Origin: Euryarchaeota archaeon UBA39
GTDB lineage: Archaea; Thermoplasmatota; Poseidoniia; Poseidoniales; Thalassarchaeaceae
Direction: 5' to 3'
NCBI GenBank assembly: GCA_002503045.1
Contig: DAQW01000023.1
Span: 1-35,583, forward strand
DNA: 35,583 nucleotides
In this document: positions 25,051 to 32,836 of the stretch, in pieces
Layout: each line of letters starts with the position of its first letter
Position numbering within the stretch: position 1 is the first letter of the stretch
Notes under the pieces: generated by a model
What the model saw: only the letters and a program-made list of their open reading frames with translations
What the model was told of the DNA's origin: nothing
Database searches by the model: none
Translations under genes and position numbers: made by a program

Positions 25051-26172
25051 ATGAAGAAGATGACTCGGACCCTTGTGCTGACGATTGACCGAGACAATGA
25101 TCTTGGAATCAAAGCCGGACTGCGAGGACCTGTAATTGGTAGGAAATCTACGCTAAGTGCGGCATTGAGGCTTGGACTTGCAGACCCAGAAGAAAGTGAT
25201 ACTAATGCAATACTTGGTGCTCTACATCATCACGATAGGATTCTAGATTCTGGTGAACCGAATGATGCTGTTGAAGTTGCAATTCTAACTGGAGATGAAA
25301 GAGTCGGAGCCCGTTCAGATCGAGCAATTGCTAAACAATTGGAAGAAGTAATATCTGAATTTCAGCCAGATTGTGCAATCTTAGTTACCGATGGTGCAGA
25401 GGATGAGGCTGTTATGCCTATCATTCAAAGTAGAGTTCGAATTGATTATGTTGAGAAAATTATAGTTCGGCAAAGTAAGGGTATTGAAGGTACATTTTAC
25501 TACATCATGAAAGCAATTGAAGATCCAAAATGGAGAGCCCGTCTATTAGTTCCATTATCTGTATTTATGATGATTATTGGTTTAGGTATGATCTTGCCAG
25601 GAGGAGAAGTTCTCATCGGCGCTATGCCCTTAATTGTTGGAATTTGGCTATTGGCAAAAGGACTTGGCGCAGAAAACCAATTTGAACGATTAATGCTCGA
25701 TATGCGTGATAGTGCTATGGGGGGAATTGTTTCATCGCTTCTATGGGCTTTTGCATCATTCTCTAGTTTACTAGCGATTCTAGAGTCTTATCGAACTATT
25801 GTACAGGCTGACTCCAATCTATCTACAGTTCAAATTGCAATTGAAGCCATGGATAGTGGTTTACAATGGATTGTTCTAGCTTCACTCTCTGTAGCCATGT
25901 CAATGGTTGTCCTAAAATGGAGAAGAGGAACTCTAACTGGACGGATTTTCCAAATTATGGCAGGGGGTGTTGTAATCTATGCATTTGCTGAAGCAGGTCT
26001 AGATGTAGCCAGACAAATTACGGGAGGAATTACCTATGAATTGGATCCGGGAGTTATCTACAACGATTGGGGATTGGCAGTTGTTGCACTTATTGTATAC
26101 TGGATGGTGAGAACAGGTGTCAAATCTTGGTCAACACGACAAGAAACCCAAGGTAAATTTTGGGGAGTATAA
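25051..26172 (+). CDS. DUF373 family membrane protein
   Basis: 373 aa. The N-terminal 150 residues are soluble and carry the archaeal DUF373 pattern: TLVLTIDRDNDLGIKAGLRGPVIGR, then DPEESDTNAILGALHHHD, VAILTGDERVG and CAILVTDGAEDE. The C-terminal part has about six membrane segments between residues 168 and 360. The family occurs across archaea and its function is unknown; conserved acidic residues in the soluble part suggest nucleotide or metal binding, which is inference. It starts 24 bp after priL on the same strand, so the two may share a transcript. The TAA stop directly abuts the stop of the convergent zinc-ribbon gene. Confidence 0.88.
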   Translation: MKKMTRTLVLTIDRDNDLGIKAGLRGPVIGRKSTLSAALRLGLADPEESDTNAILGALHHHDRILDSGEPNDAVEVAILTGDERVGARSDRAIAKQLEEVISEFQPDCAILVTDGAEDEAVMPIIQSRVRIDYVEKIIVRQSKGIEGTFYYIMKAIEDPKWRARLLVPLSVFMMIIGLGMILPGGEVLIGAMPLIVGIWLLAKGLGAENQFERLMLDMRDSAMGGIVSSLLWAFASFSSLLAILESYRTIVQADSNLSTVQIAIEAMDSGLQWIVLASLSVAMSMVVLKWRRGTLTGRIFQIMAGGVVIYAFAEAGLDVARQITGGITYELDPGVIYNDWGLAVVALIVYWMVRTGVKSWSTRQETQGKFWGV

Positions 26173-26607
26173 TTACGACTCAAAAAGAGATTCGTGCATA
26201 CAGTGTGGACAAGTGACTCGAATTGGTCGAATTGATGGGATTCCAAGAGGAGATCTACAAGCTGAACAAACAATTGCTTGTTCTACTTGAGATTGACGAG
26301 CACGTCCTGATGCACTTGGGTCATAATCCATGCGAAATCGATGCGCATTTTCTAACGCTTCTGGTTTGTCTGATGCATTAGAAGTTGGTTCTAAATCATA
26401 GTCAACAGACTTACTTCGGGAAAAAGAGGGGTCCACAAAGGGATCTAATTGAGGAGTTGGTGAGTCCCCTTTAGCAGAAGCCATCAATTGCATCACTTCA
26501 TCTTCAGATGCCCCGTACTCTACAGTAATCCTATCAATCTCTAACATCTGTTCATATCCGTCCATTGAAATTAAACGAGAAATCACTGAGTCTGGAACAT
26601 CTGCCAT
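26173..26607 (-). CDS. Small zinc-ribbon protein, unknown function
   Basis: 144 aa. The C-terminus has a CxxC...CxxC zinc ribbon (Cys 114, 117, 133, 136; the second pair in TCPHC). The N-terminal 45 residues look helical (VISRLISMDGYEQMLEIDRI, then SEDEVMQLMASA), possibly a small helical interaction or UBA-like module. The middle is polar and probably disordered. Such ribbons bind nucleic acid or protein; no specific function can be assigned. It converges on DUF373 with abutting stop codons and is divergent from the GST-like gene, 83 bp from its start. Confidence 0.7.
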   Translation of the reverse strand: MADVPDSVISRLISMDGYEQMLEIDRITVEYGASEDEVMQLMASAKGDSPTPQLDPFVDPSFSRSKSVDYDLEPTSNASDKPEALENAHRFRMDYDPSASGRARQSQVEQAIVCSACRSPLGIPSIRPIRVTCPHCMHESLFES

Positions 26608-26690
26608 GGGATTGGAATAGATGCTTCTCTCTTGACATTTGAGTATGGTTGTTTACCAAAATTCACAAAGGAGTGTTTTTTCCGAAGGTC

Positions 26691-27395
26691 ATGGAAGAGA
26701 GTATCGGGTCTCTGTATATGTTAAACACATGTCCATTTACATGGAAGGTGCGTGCATTATTGAATCATCTAGGACTCTCGCATCAAAAAGTAAAAATTAA
26801 CCCTTTGAAAATCAAAAAAAGTGTTTCATTTGCGGGTGACTGGGGGAAAACCCCTGTATGGAAAATGGCTGATGGTGAAATAGTGGTAGATTCAACTCCT
26901 ATTATGAAACGAATTGATGAGGTGCACAATAATGGAGCCCTCTGGGATACTGAAGATCCTGTGAGAAGAGACAAATGGATGGAATGGGCTGATTCCAAAG
27001 TGAAGGATGCTACTATTCCAATTCTCTATGGTTCAATTGGTTCCGCTTTATCAACTACTAGATCTGTAGCTAAACATGAGCGATTTGGATTGTTTACAGG
27101 GAGAGTCTATGCTTGGCTCGGGTTTCCGATTATGTGGGGAATAATTGCAAAAAAAAGAACTAAAAAAACAGGAATGAAACCCAGTGAATTATGGCATCAT
27201 TTGCTTGATGAATGGGTTGAAGAAATCGGAGATAGCCCCTATTTTGGAGGAAATGTTCCGCATCTTGTTGATCTTGCTGTGTTTGGGTATTTGCAATCAA
27301 TTGAAATGCATCCCAAGGCATTTCGTTTAATTGAAACTCATTCTAATGGAATGCTTTGGTTTAATCGAATGAGAAATGTAGCCGCAGTTCAATGA
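26691..27395 (+). CDS. GST/glutaredoxin-like protein (prostaglandin E synthase 2-like)
   Basis: 234 aa from ATG 26691. The N-terminal thioredoxin-fold domain begins SLYMLNTCPFTWKVRALLNHLGL, with Cys 14 and Thr 17 in the CPFC position of glutaredoxins and membrane-associated PGE synthase 2. GKTPVWKMADGEIVVDST contains the cis-proline and glutathione gamma-glutamyl-type motif. The C-terminal domain is helical and GST-like, with FTGRVYAWLGFPIMWGIIAKKRTKKTG and YFGGNVPHLVDLAVFGYL, resembling mPGES-2. A thiol transferase or GST-like role is likely by fold; the substrate is unknown. An open extension to 26649 lacks a good start. The stop abuts the convergent gene's stop. Confidence 0.75.
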   Translation: MEESIGSLYMLNTCPFTWKVRALLNHLGLSHQKVKINPLKIKKSVSFAGDWGKTPVWKMADGEIVVDSTPIMKRIDEVHNNGALWDTEDPVRRDKWMEWADSKVKDATIPILYGSIGSALSTTRSVAKHERFGLFTGRVYAWLGFPIMWGIIAKKRTKKTGMKPSELWHHLLDEWVEEIGDSPYFGGNVPHLVDLAVFGYLQSIEMHPKAFRLIETHSNGMLWFNRMRNVAAVQ

Positions 27396-28292
27396 CTACA
27401 TGTCCTCTACATGTAAACCAAATGTCGTTAACATTGCAATCAGCCCAAGACAACAAGAAGAATAGTAATGTCCTTGACTGAAAAACACTAACCCTGCACC
27501 TGTTCTAAGTAACATTGTATTCTTTGAACGCCATCCAACAATACCAAAGAAAATTGCCAATACCGATATCCCGATGAATATTGTTCCTGCGATATCATAC
27601 ACAGCCGCAGCAGTGGGATCGTAGAGTTCCTTACCTCTTTCTTCTTCGCTCAAATCCATCCATCTTGTCAAGCCATTTGATTTCTGTTCTATCAAATCAA
27701 ATTCATTAGGAGGTGCAAAATCTAGGTTAAGATGCGTGAATCCATATGGCTCAAAAAGTGCACCTGGTGACAATAAAATACGGTGAGTCATCCCTTCAGA
27801 AGGATTAGACATATTCACTACAAACATGGTCATAAGGCCGGGATTTAGACCTTCTAAACGAAATCTTCCTTGAGAATCCGTTGTTGCCGCTGGACGGGTT
27901 ATTTTTTCTATTCCGTCCTCTACCACAGGTGTTACGACTTCAATAGTGAAATTGACCCCAGGAGAACCATCATGTAAAGTTAGAACACCAGTAAGTATAG
28001 CAGAACCAGGAGCAGATGTACTCAGGAAATTAGCTGTCTGGGTTTGACTGTAAATGAAACCCCTATCAGTGACTAATCCACCATCTCCTTCAATGAAATC
28101 ATAGCCATTAACTGTACCCAAAATACTCGCTAAGAGAATAAACAAAAGGGCCACATGCATTCTAGGATCTCTTGGCATCTGAGAAGGTAGGATGAGTGTT
28201 GCTCCAGTGGAGGCAAATACTGGTTCCTCTTCTGGAATAGAAGAAAGAGGCGACAAAGTCTCCGGTGTAGGCTCTAATTCGTCTCCGTCCAC
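27396..28292 (-). CDS. Membrane protein with carboxypeptidase-regulatory-like domain
   Basis: 298 aa from GTG 28292. An acidic, proline-rich N-terminus (about 1-44) precedes a membrane segment (about 46-66). An extracytoplasmic beta-sandwich follows (about 95-180) with AILTGVLTLHDGSPGVNFTIEV and TTDSQGRFRLEGLNPGLM, the pattern of carboxypeptidase-regulatory-like domains. Two to three more membrane segments end the protein (about 230-295). ATG 28178 would give a shorter form starting just before the first helix. The role is unknown; it may be a cell-envelope anchor or sensor. It is 22 bp after hflX and probably the last gene of the mutY-hflX transcript. Confidence 0.72.
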   Translation of the reverse strand: MDGDELEPTPETLSPLSSIPEEEPVFASTGATLILPSQMPRDPRMHVALLFILLASILGTVNGYDFIEGDGGLVTDRGFIYSQTQTANFLSTSAPGSAILTGVLTLHDGSPGVNFTIEVVTPVVEDGIEKITRPAATTDSQGRFRLEGLNPGLMTMFVVNMSNPSEGMTHRILLSPGALFEPYGFTHLNLDFAPPNEFDLIEQKSNGLTRWMDLSEEERGKELYDPTAAAVYDIAGTIFIGISVLAIFFGIVGWRSKNTMLLRTGAGLVFFSQGHYYSSCCLGLIAMLTTFGLHVEDM

Positions 28293-28314
28293 AGTTGGTT
28301 ATTCAAGGCCCCCT

Positions 28315-29700
28315 TTATTCAGATTGCGAATTTTTGATGATCTCAAAAATACGAGAGCCAAATGATTGTTGTAACCTAAACCAATCAATTGGATCTATCC
28401 ATGCTATAATTCGAATACCTAAATCATTTACCTCTCTTTCTCGAACCATAGCCATACGTCTAATTTGAGATTCAATGGCTGCAAGAGGGCGGGCGTTTGG
28501 GGAAGAAGAGTGGGAAATTTGCATTTCAATTGGAGGGCCATGTAAGCAAGTTAGTATTTCAGAACGTAGAAGATGTATTCCTATTGATGACGACGAAGAG
28601 GTTACAATTGGATTGTCTATTCCATAGATTTTCAATGCTCTCAGTACTTCTTTGACATGATCTTCAGAACATGCGTCTGATTTAGTCAAGACAACTTGAA
28701 GTTCATATGGCTCCAAATCAATATCTGTTCTATCAAATAATTCGCGTCTCGATGTCTCAAACTTTCGAATTACTTCTGGTACTGAGTCTGAGCTATCAAG
28801 AAGAAGAAGCAAAAGGTCGCAGTCAATGCTTTCTTGCAATGTTGCTGAAAATGCATCAAGCAGATCAGATGGTATCTCATCAATAAATCCAATTGTGTCA
28901 ACCAACAATATTCGAGGGCTGAATTGCATTCTACCTACAGTAGTCTCCAATGTTGAAAAATACCTGTCTTCAACTAATACTGGTTTTCCACAAAGTGCTG
29001 CAAACAAACTAGACTTGCCAGCGTTAGTATAACCTGCCAAACCCACTGTTTTGGCGCCACTATCCTTTCTCTGTCTTTGTCTTTCTTTGATTGCTTTAGC
29101 ATATTTTTTTTGTCTATTTTTCAGTGTTTGAAGCTCACGACTTAATGCTGAAAGTGCGATATTCCAACCTGTCCTTCCTCCTGCTCCAAAACCAAGACGT
29201 TCTCCAGTAGTTTCACGATTTACTAATTCACGTAGAATATTTCGATCTGCATTCAAACGGGCAATTCTAACTTGATTTCTAGCTTCTACACTAGATGCAT
29301 GTTGTGTGAATAATTCCAACAATAATCTGACTCTATCCCATGTTTCACATTGGAGTAAATCTGTCATATTCACCAATTGTCTAGGACTCAAATTTGCATT
29401 TACAAGTATCAAATCGACTCCAAACCATGGATGGGATTCAGGTGCCATCCTAAGTTCGTCACGAATCGCTTCAAGTCTACCTCTACCAAAATGTAAACGA
29501 GGATTAGAGCGCCCCTTTTGAGATACTATCTCGGCCACTTCAATATCCATTGTTTTAGCTAGATTCAGAAATTCTGACGGATCTGATTGTCTTGTCAACA
29601 TCAATGCCTTTCTACCTGAATGGGATGTGCGTAATTCTTCAGTCAAAACACCCCCTGAACCTGCTACTAACGGTACATTGTCCCAATCGGGTTCAGTCAT
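28315..29700 (-). CDS. hflX: HflX-type ribosome-associated GTPase
   Basis: 461 aa. TRAFAC-class GTPase; known members bind and split or rescue stalled ribosomes. The N-terminal HflX domain has GRGRLEAIRDEL and VNANLSPRQLVNMTDLLQCETWDR. A coiled helical linker (about 185-213) follows, then the G domain: G1 GYTNAGKSS (223-231), G2 within STLETTVGR, G3 DTIGF (268-272) and G4 TKSD. The start ATG 29700 overlaps the mutY stop by 4 bp (ATGA), which decides it over the ATG 12 bp upstream and implies coupling. The C-terminal domain is short, as in many archaeal forms. Confidence 0.95.
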   Translation of the reverse strand: MTEPDWDNVPLVAGSGGVLTEELRTSHSGRKALMLTRQSDPSEFLNLAKTMDIEVAEIVSQKGRSNPRLHFGRGRLEAIRDELRMAPESHPWFGVDLILVNANLSPRQLVNMTDLLQCETWDRVRLLLELFTQHASSVEARNQVRIARLNADRNILRELVNRETTGERLGFGAGGRTGWNIALSALSRELQTLKNRQKKYAKAIKERQRQRKDSGAKTVGLAGYTNAGKSSLFAALCGKPVLVEDRYFSTLETTVGRMQFSPRILLVDTIGFIDEIPSDLLDAFSATLQESIDCDLLLLLLDSSDSVPEVIRKFETSRRELFDRTDIDLEPYELQVVLTKSDACSEDHVKEVLRALKIYGIDNPIVTSSSSSIGIHLLRSEILTCLHGPPIEMQISHSSSPNARPLAAIESQIRRMAMVREREVNDLGIRIIAWIDPIDWFRLQQSFGSRIFEIIKNSQSE

Positions 29701-30683
29701 ATTTCTACACATCCTGCTGCTTCCAATATTCTCTGATCTAAACGAGAAATTGGGACGCTTGCTGAAGAAATCCCACCTTTCAAAACATCAATTTTCCAAA
29801 CTTGGATATGAAAATCTCGGTGACTAAATGCATGATGAATCTCACCAACTCTTTCAGGTGATCCGATCTTATAATCCGAACATAATTCTTGGAGGCCATT
29901 TGGATCCTCAGTAATTGGAACCCCCCATAATCCACCTAATTGTGGGCCATCTCTTTGGGATAATACTACTCCTTCGGGTGATGAAATCACTAATGCATGG
30001 CCATTTATTTTCTTTGATTTTCTACGTTTAGGTGCGGGATATTTTGTTGGGTTTTCTGTTAACTTTGCCTTACAGGTTGAAGAAATCGGACATTCTCCAC
30101 ACTTTGGTGCCCTTGCTGTACAAACAGTAGCACCAAGTTCCATTATAGCTTGATTCCAATCACCTGGACGTTTTTCTTCAAGGCAGACATTAGCCCATTT
30201 TTGTACTTCAGGAGGGGTTGGATTTTCGATTGCATTTAGTCTAGAATATACGCGCTTAACATTGCCGTCAACTACTGCAACCGGAATACCAAAAGAAATA
30301 GATGAAATGGCTGCTGAAGTGTATGGACCTATACCTGGAAGTTTCTCTAATTCTTTAGGATCAGAAGGAATAATTGGTGGGTCTCGAGAAGCTATTACAG
30401 TTGATAATTTATACAAATTTCTTGCTCTCGCATAATATCCACAACCTTGCCACAATAGCATAACTTCTTCTAATGAGGAAATAGACATATCATGAACTGT
30501 TGGAAAACGTTTGATCATTCTCTTCCAATATTCAATTCCTACTTCCATCCTTGTCTGTTGAAGGATGAATTCAGAAAGTAAAACAGGCCACGGCTCAGGG
30601 TTTTTCCTCCATGGAAGAGGTCTCGCATTTTGATCATACCAATGAAGGAGGCGGGGTTTAGAGGGGTAACCCTGCCCTTCCAT
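29697..30683 (-). CDS. mutY: A/G-specific adenine DNA glycosylase MutY
   Basis: 328 aa from ATG 30683 (TTG 30692 is an alternative). Removes adenine mispaired with 8-oxoguanine. The catalytic glutamate is Glu 38 (SEFILQQTR), the helix-hairpin-helix is LPGIGPYTSAAISSI, and the catalytic aspartate is Asp 139 (VDGNVKRVYSRL). Four cysteines spaced C-x6-C-x2-C-x5-C form the 4Fe-4S cluster. A Nudix-like C-terminal domain (about 225-325) that recognises 8-oxoG is present, with GGLWGVP and HAFSHRDFHI. All functional elements are retained. It is divergent from pcc1, 52 bp away, and translationally coupled to hflX. The first 45 nt are about 58% GC, well above the gene body. Confidence 0.96.
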   Translation of the reverse strand: MEGQGYPSKPRLLHWYDQNARPLPWRKNPEPWPVLLSEFILQQTRMEVGIEYWKRMIKRFPTVHDMSISSLEEVMLLWQGCGYYARARNLYKLSTVIASRDPPIIPSDPKELEKLPGIGPYTSAAISSISFGIPVAVVDGNVKRVYSRLNAIENPTPPEVQKWANVCLEEKRPGDWNQAIMELGATVCTARAPKCGECPISSTCKAKLTENPTKYPAPKRRKSKKINGHALVISSPEGVVLSQRDGPQLGGLWGVPITEDPNGLQELCSDYKIGSPERVGEIHHAFSHRDFHIQVWKIDVLKGGISSASVPISRLDQRILEAAGCVEI

Positions 30684-30735
30684 AAGGGCCAATTATGTCG
30701 GAGCATCCTTATGGGTTATCCATAATTGAAAACCA

Positions 30736-30966
30736 ATGAAGTCCCATGAAGCAGTATTGACTTGGGCGGGAAATACTGACGAATTAGAAATACTCAGAGC
30801 CTCAATTGAAATTGATGACCCTGATTCATTTGAAATAATTATGAAAAATAACCAGATGGAAATACATGTTCATTCAACTTCTCTCAGAAGTTTAAGAAGT
30901 ACTGTTGATGATATATTGGCATGTCTAGCAGCAGCTGAATCAGCACTGAAACAAATGAATGAATGA
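30736..30966 (+). CDS. pcc1: KEOPS complex subunit Pcc1
   Basis: 76 aa, the usual size. Dimerisation subunit of the KEOPS complex that makes the universal tRNA modification t6A at position 37 together with Kae1, Bud32 and Cgi121. The protein has the CTAG/Pcc1 fold pattern: a first strand with EAVLTWAGN, a central DPDSFEIIMKNNQMEIHVHS hairpin, then SLRSLRSTVDDILACLAAAESAL, the diagnostic SLR-x-T-x-D-D helix. The other KEOPS genes are not in the window. ATG 30736 is unambiguous. The gene is between mutY (divergent) and nadC (same strand, 51 bp on). Confidence 0.85.
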   Translation: MKSHEAVLTWAGNTDELEILRASIEIDDPDSFEIIMKNNQMEIHVHSTSLRSLRSTVDDILACLAAAESALKQMNE

Positions 30967-31017
30967 ATAAACAATCATTCGGAATCATTCAAAGATGAAA
31001 GCGGGGTCGTAGGTCCG

Positions 31018-32049
31018 GTGACAGACACCGATTCCACAGTGACGGACTCCTCTGAGTCCGGGGACCTCTCGACCACAGCCGAGAAGGTTCGACTACCGCA
31101 CGACCAGAGTGGAATGCTATGGTTTGAAGATCAACCAACAACTCTTTTCCTTGAAAGTATTGATCGTTGGACGAATACATTGCTAGAAGATGATGGTTTC
31201 AAACCTGTAGGGCCATCAAAGCTTACTGTAAGATCACGAGTGATAACTAAAGAGGCTGGAACACTATGTGGCGTTCATGTCATTAATCGTATGCTAGATG
31301 TTCACCTACCTCATATTAAACGTGCATGGCAAGCTAGAGAAGGTGGCCATTTCCAATCAGGAGATGTAATTCTAATTTTGGATGGTACTCCTCGGGATAT
31401 CTTATCAGTTGAACGAATTATATTGAATATCTTAGGGAGACTTTCGGGGATTTCTACCTTAACTGAACAATGGACAAAAGCACTCAATGGAATGAAAGTA
31501 GCATCTACAAGAAAAACATCTTGGGGTATTTTGGATAAATGGGCCGTTCATGTTGGAGGGGGTTTGACCCATAGACTTCGGAAAGGCGATGCAGCAATGA
31601 TCAAAGAAAACGATCAAATTGCACTAAGAGAGGGGGATGAAAGCCGATCTAAAGAAACGATGAAACGATGGGTTAAGACTACTGATTTCAATTGGCATGG
31701 AACATTTACTGTTGTGGAAGTCGATACGATTTCTCTAGCATTAACCGTTGCAAAATCATGGTGTAATCGAATGATGGAAACAAATGAAAATCGACCTCTT
31801 GTGATTATGTTGGATAATATGGGGCCTACAAGAACTAAAGAGGCTGTAATGGATTTGAAAAGTCATGGGTATAATGAATGGATTTACACAGAAGCTAGTG
31901 GGAATGTGAAATTTGATGATTTGGAAGAGTGGAAATCTACAGGTGTTGATGTGATTTCTACAAGTCAACTCAATATGGGAGTACCATCGATTGATATGAG
32001 TATGTTATTAGATGACGATGGAATTAGAGAACTCATCTCTCAAAACTAA
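31018..32049 (+). CDS. nadC: Nicotinate-nucleotide pyrophosphorylase (quinolinate phosphoribosyltransferase)
   Basis: 343 aa from GTG 31018, or 311 aa from ATG 31114. Converts quinolinate and PRPP to nicotinate mononucleotide in de novo NAD synthesis. Signatures: TKEAGTLCGV, NILGRLSGIST (about 137-147), the PRPP/quinolinate-binding TRKT (164-167), HRLRKGD (185-191), VEVDTISLA and the C-terminal GVDVISTSQL. The first 32 codons are unusual: about 60% GC in the first 45 nt, strongly G/C-ending, and encoding a Thr/Ser/Asp-rich stretch without family similarity. They may be a real extension or an untranslated leader containing a hairpin (31043-31060). The core enzyme is intact. No nadA or nadB is in the window. 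Confidence 0.93.
   Translation: MTDTDSTVTDSSESGDLSTTAEKVRLPHDQSGMLWFEDQPTTLFLESIDRWTNTLLEDDGFKPVGPSKLTVRSRVITKEAGTLCGVHVINRMLDVHLPHIKRAWQAREGGHFQSGDVILILDGTPRDILSVERIILNILGRLSGISTLTEQWTKALNGMKVASTRKTSWGILDKWAVHVGGGLTHRLRKGDAAMIKENDQIALREGDESRSKETMKRWVKTTDFNWHGTFTVVEVDTISLALTVAKSWCNRMMETNENRPLVIMLDNMGPTRTKEAVMDLKSHGYNEWIYTEASGNVKFDDLEEWKSTGVDVISTSQLNMGVPSIDMSMLLDDDGIRELISQN
31043..31060 (+). repeat. 7-bp hairpin in the GC-rich head of nadC
   Basis: CGGACTC (31043-31049) and GAGTCCG (31054-31060) are perfectly complementary around a 4-nt CTCT loop. The hairpin is 70 nt before the alternative nadC start ATG 31114 and would lie in the leader if that start is used. Confidence 0.4.
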
Positions 32050-32060
32050 TCTAAACAATT

Positions 32061-32066
32061 GAGGAG
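32061..32066 (+). promoter_or_regulatory. Strong Shine-Dalgarno site for the phosphopantoate ligase
   Basis: GAGGAG lies 5 nt before ATG 32072. It fixes this start and shows that the organism uses Shine-Dalgarno initiation for at least some genes. It follows nadC by 11 nt. Confidence 0.6.
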
Positions 32067-32071
32067 CAAAC

Positions 32072-32836
32072 ATGGGCGATATCCCTGAATCACACCCTAG
32101 GAGGGATTCATTGTTATCTAGACAGAAAATGGTTGAAGCAGCATCTAAAGGAATGTTGGCTGATTCAGCGTTGATTGCCCACGGGAGAGGAGAAGCGTTC
32201 GATTACCTATTAGGCGAGAAGACATGTAGTGCTGCTAGATTGGCTATTTCTGAAACAGCAGCTAGACTACAAGCAGCTGAAAAATGTGTAATTTCAGTCA
32301 ATGGAAATACGGTTGCACTTGCTGGAACTCAATTAATTGCCTGTGCTGCTGTTCTGAATTGCCCTATTGAAGTAAACATCTACTATCGAACCCCAGAAAG
32401 AATGGAGATTTTACTTTCAACACTTGAAAAGCAGCAGCAACAAGCTATAGCATTATATCCCAAAATTAAAGAAAAAATTTCTCGAGTAAACCTACTGGGA
32501 GGTAATCCAGATAGTCGAATACCTAATCTTGAGGGGCCACGTGCAAACTGTCATTCAGATGGAATTTTATCTGCAGACACCATTCTTGTTCCTTTAGAGG
32601 ATGGTGATCGGTGTGAAGCGCTCATTGCTATGGGAAAAACAGTATGTGTAATCGATTTGAATCCATTATCTAGAACTGCACAAATGGCAAGCGTTACAAT
32701 CGTAGATGAATTATCACGATGTGTTCAAATTCTTTTTGAATTATTAGAAAAAGGAACAGAACAAATAGATATTAATTGGGATAACAAGAAAAATTTAGAC
32801 CAAGCCATACAAGAAATCTTACAAAATTTCAATTAA
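32072..32836 (+). CDS. 4-phosphopantoate--beta-alanine ligase (archaeal CoA pathway)
   Basis: 254 aa. Archaeal phosphopantothenate synthetase (DUF137 family), which joins 4-phosphopantoate and beta-alanine using ATP, replacing bacterial PanC. Motifs: YLLGEKT (about 45-51), CVISVNGNTVALAG (72-85), IEVNIYYRTPER, IPNLEGPR, LSADTILVPLEDGDR (to 180) and VIDLNPLSRTAQMASVTIVDE (from 194). All match the family closely. A strong Shine-Dalgarno sequence supports ATG 32072. It follows nadC by 22 bp, so NAD and CoA synthesis genes are probably co-transcribed. The partner pantoate kinase is not seen here. The TAA stop directly abuts the stop of the convergent dehydrogenase. Confidence 0.92.
   Translation: MGDIPESHPRRDSLLSRQKMVEAASKGMLADSALIAHGRGEAFDYLLGEKTCSAARLAISETAARLQAAEKCVISVNGNTVALAGTQLIACAAVLNCPIEVNIYYRTPERMEILLSTLEKQQQQAIALYPKIKEKISRVNLLGGNPDSRIPNLEGPRANCHSDGILSADTILVPLEDGDRCEALIAMGKTVCVIDLNPLSRTAQMASVTIVDELSRCVQILFELLEKGTEQIDINWDNKKNLDQAIQEILQNFN

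Noticed and set aside
31000..31110. tRNA-like sequence around GGTTCGA in the nadC head
   Set aside because: The T-arm lacks the G53-C61 pair, the acceptor ends do not match and no 7-nt anticodon loop is formed.
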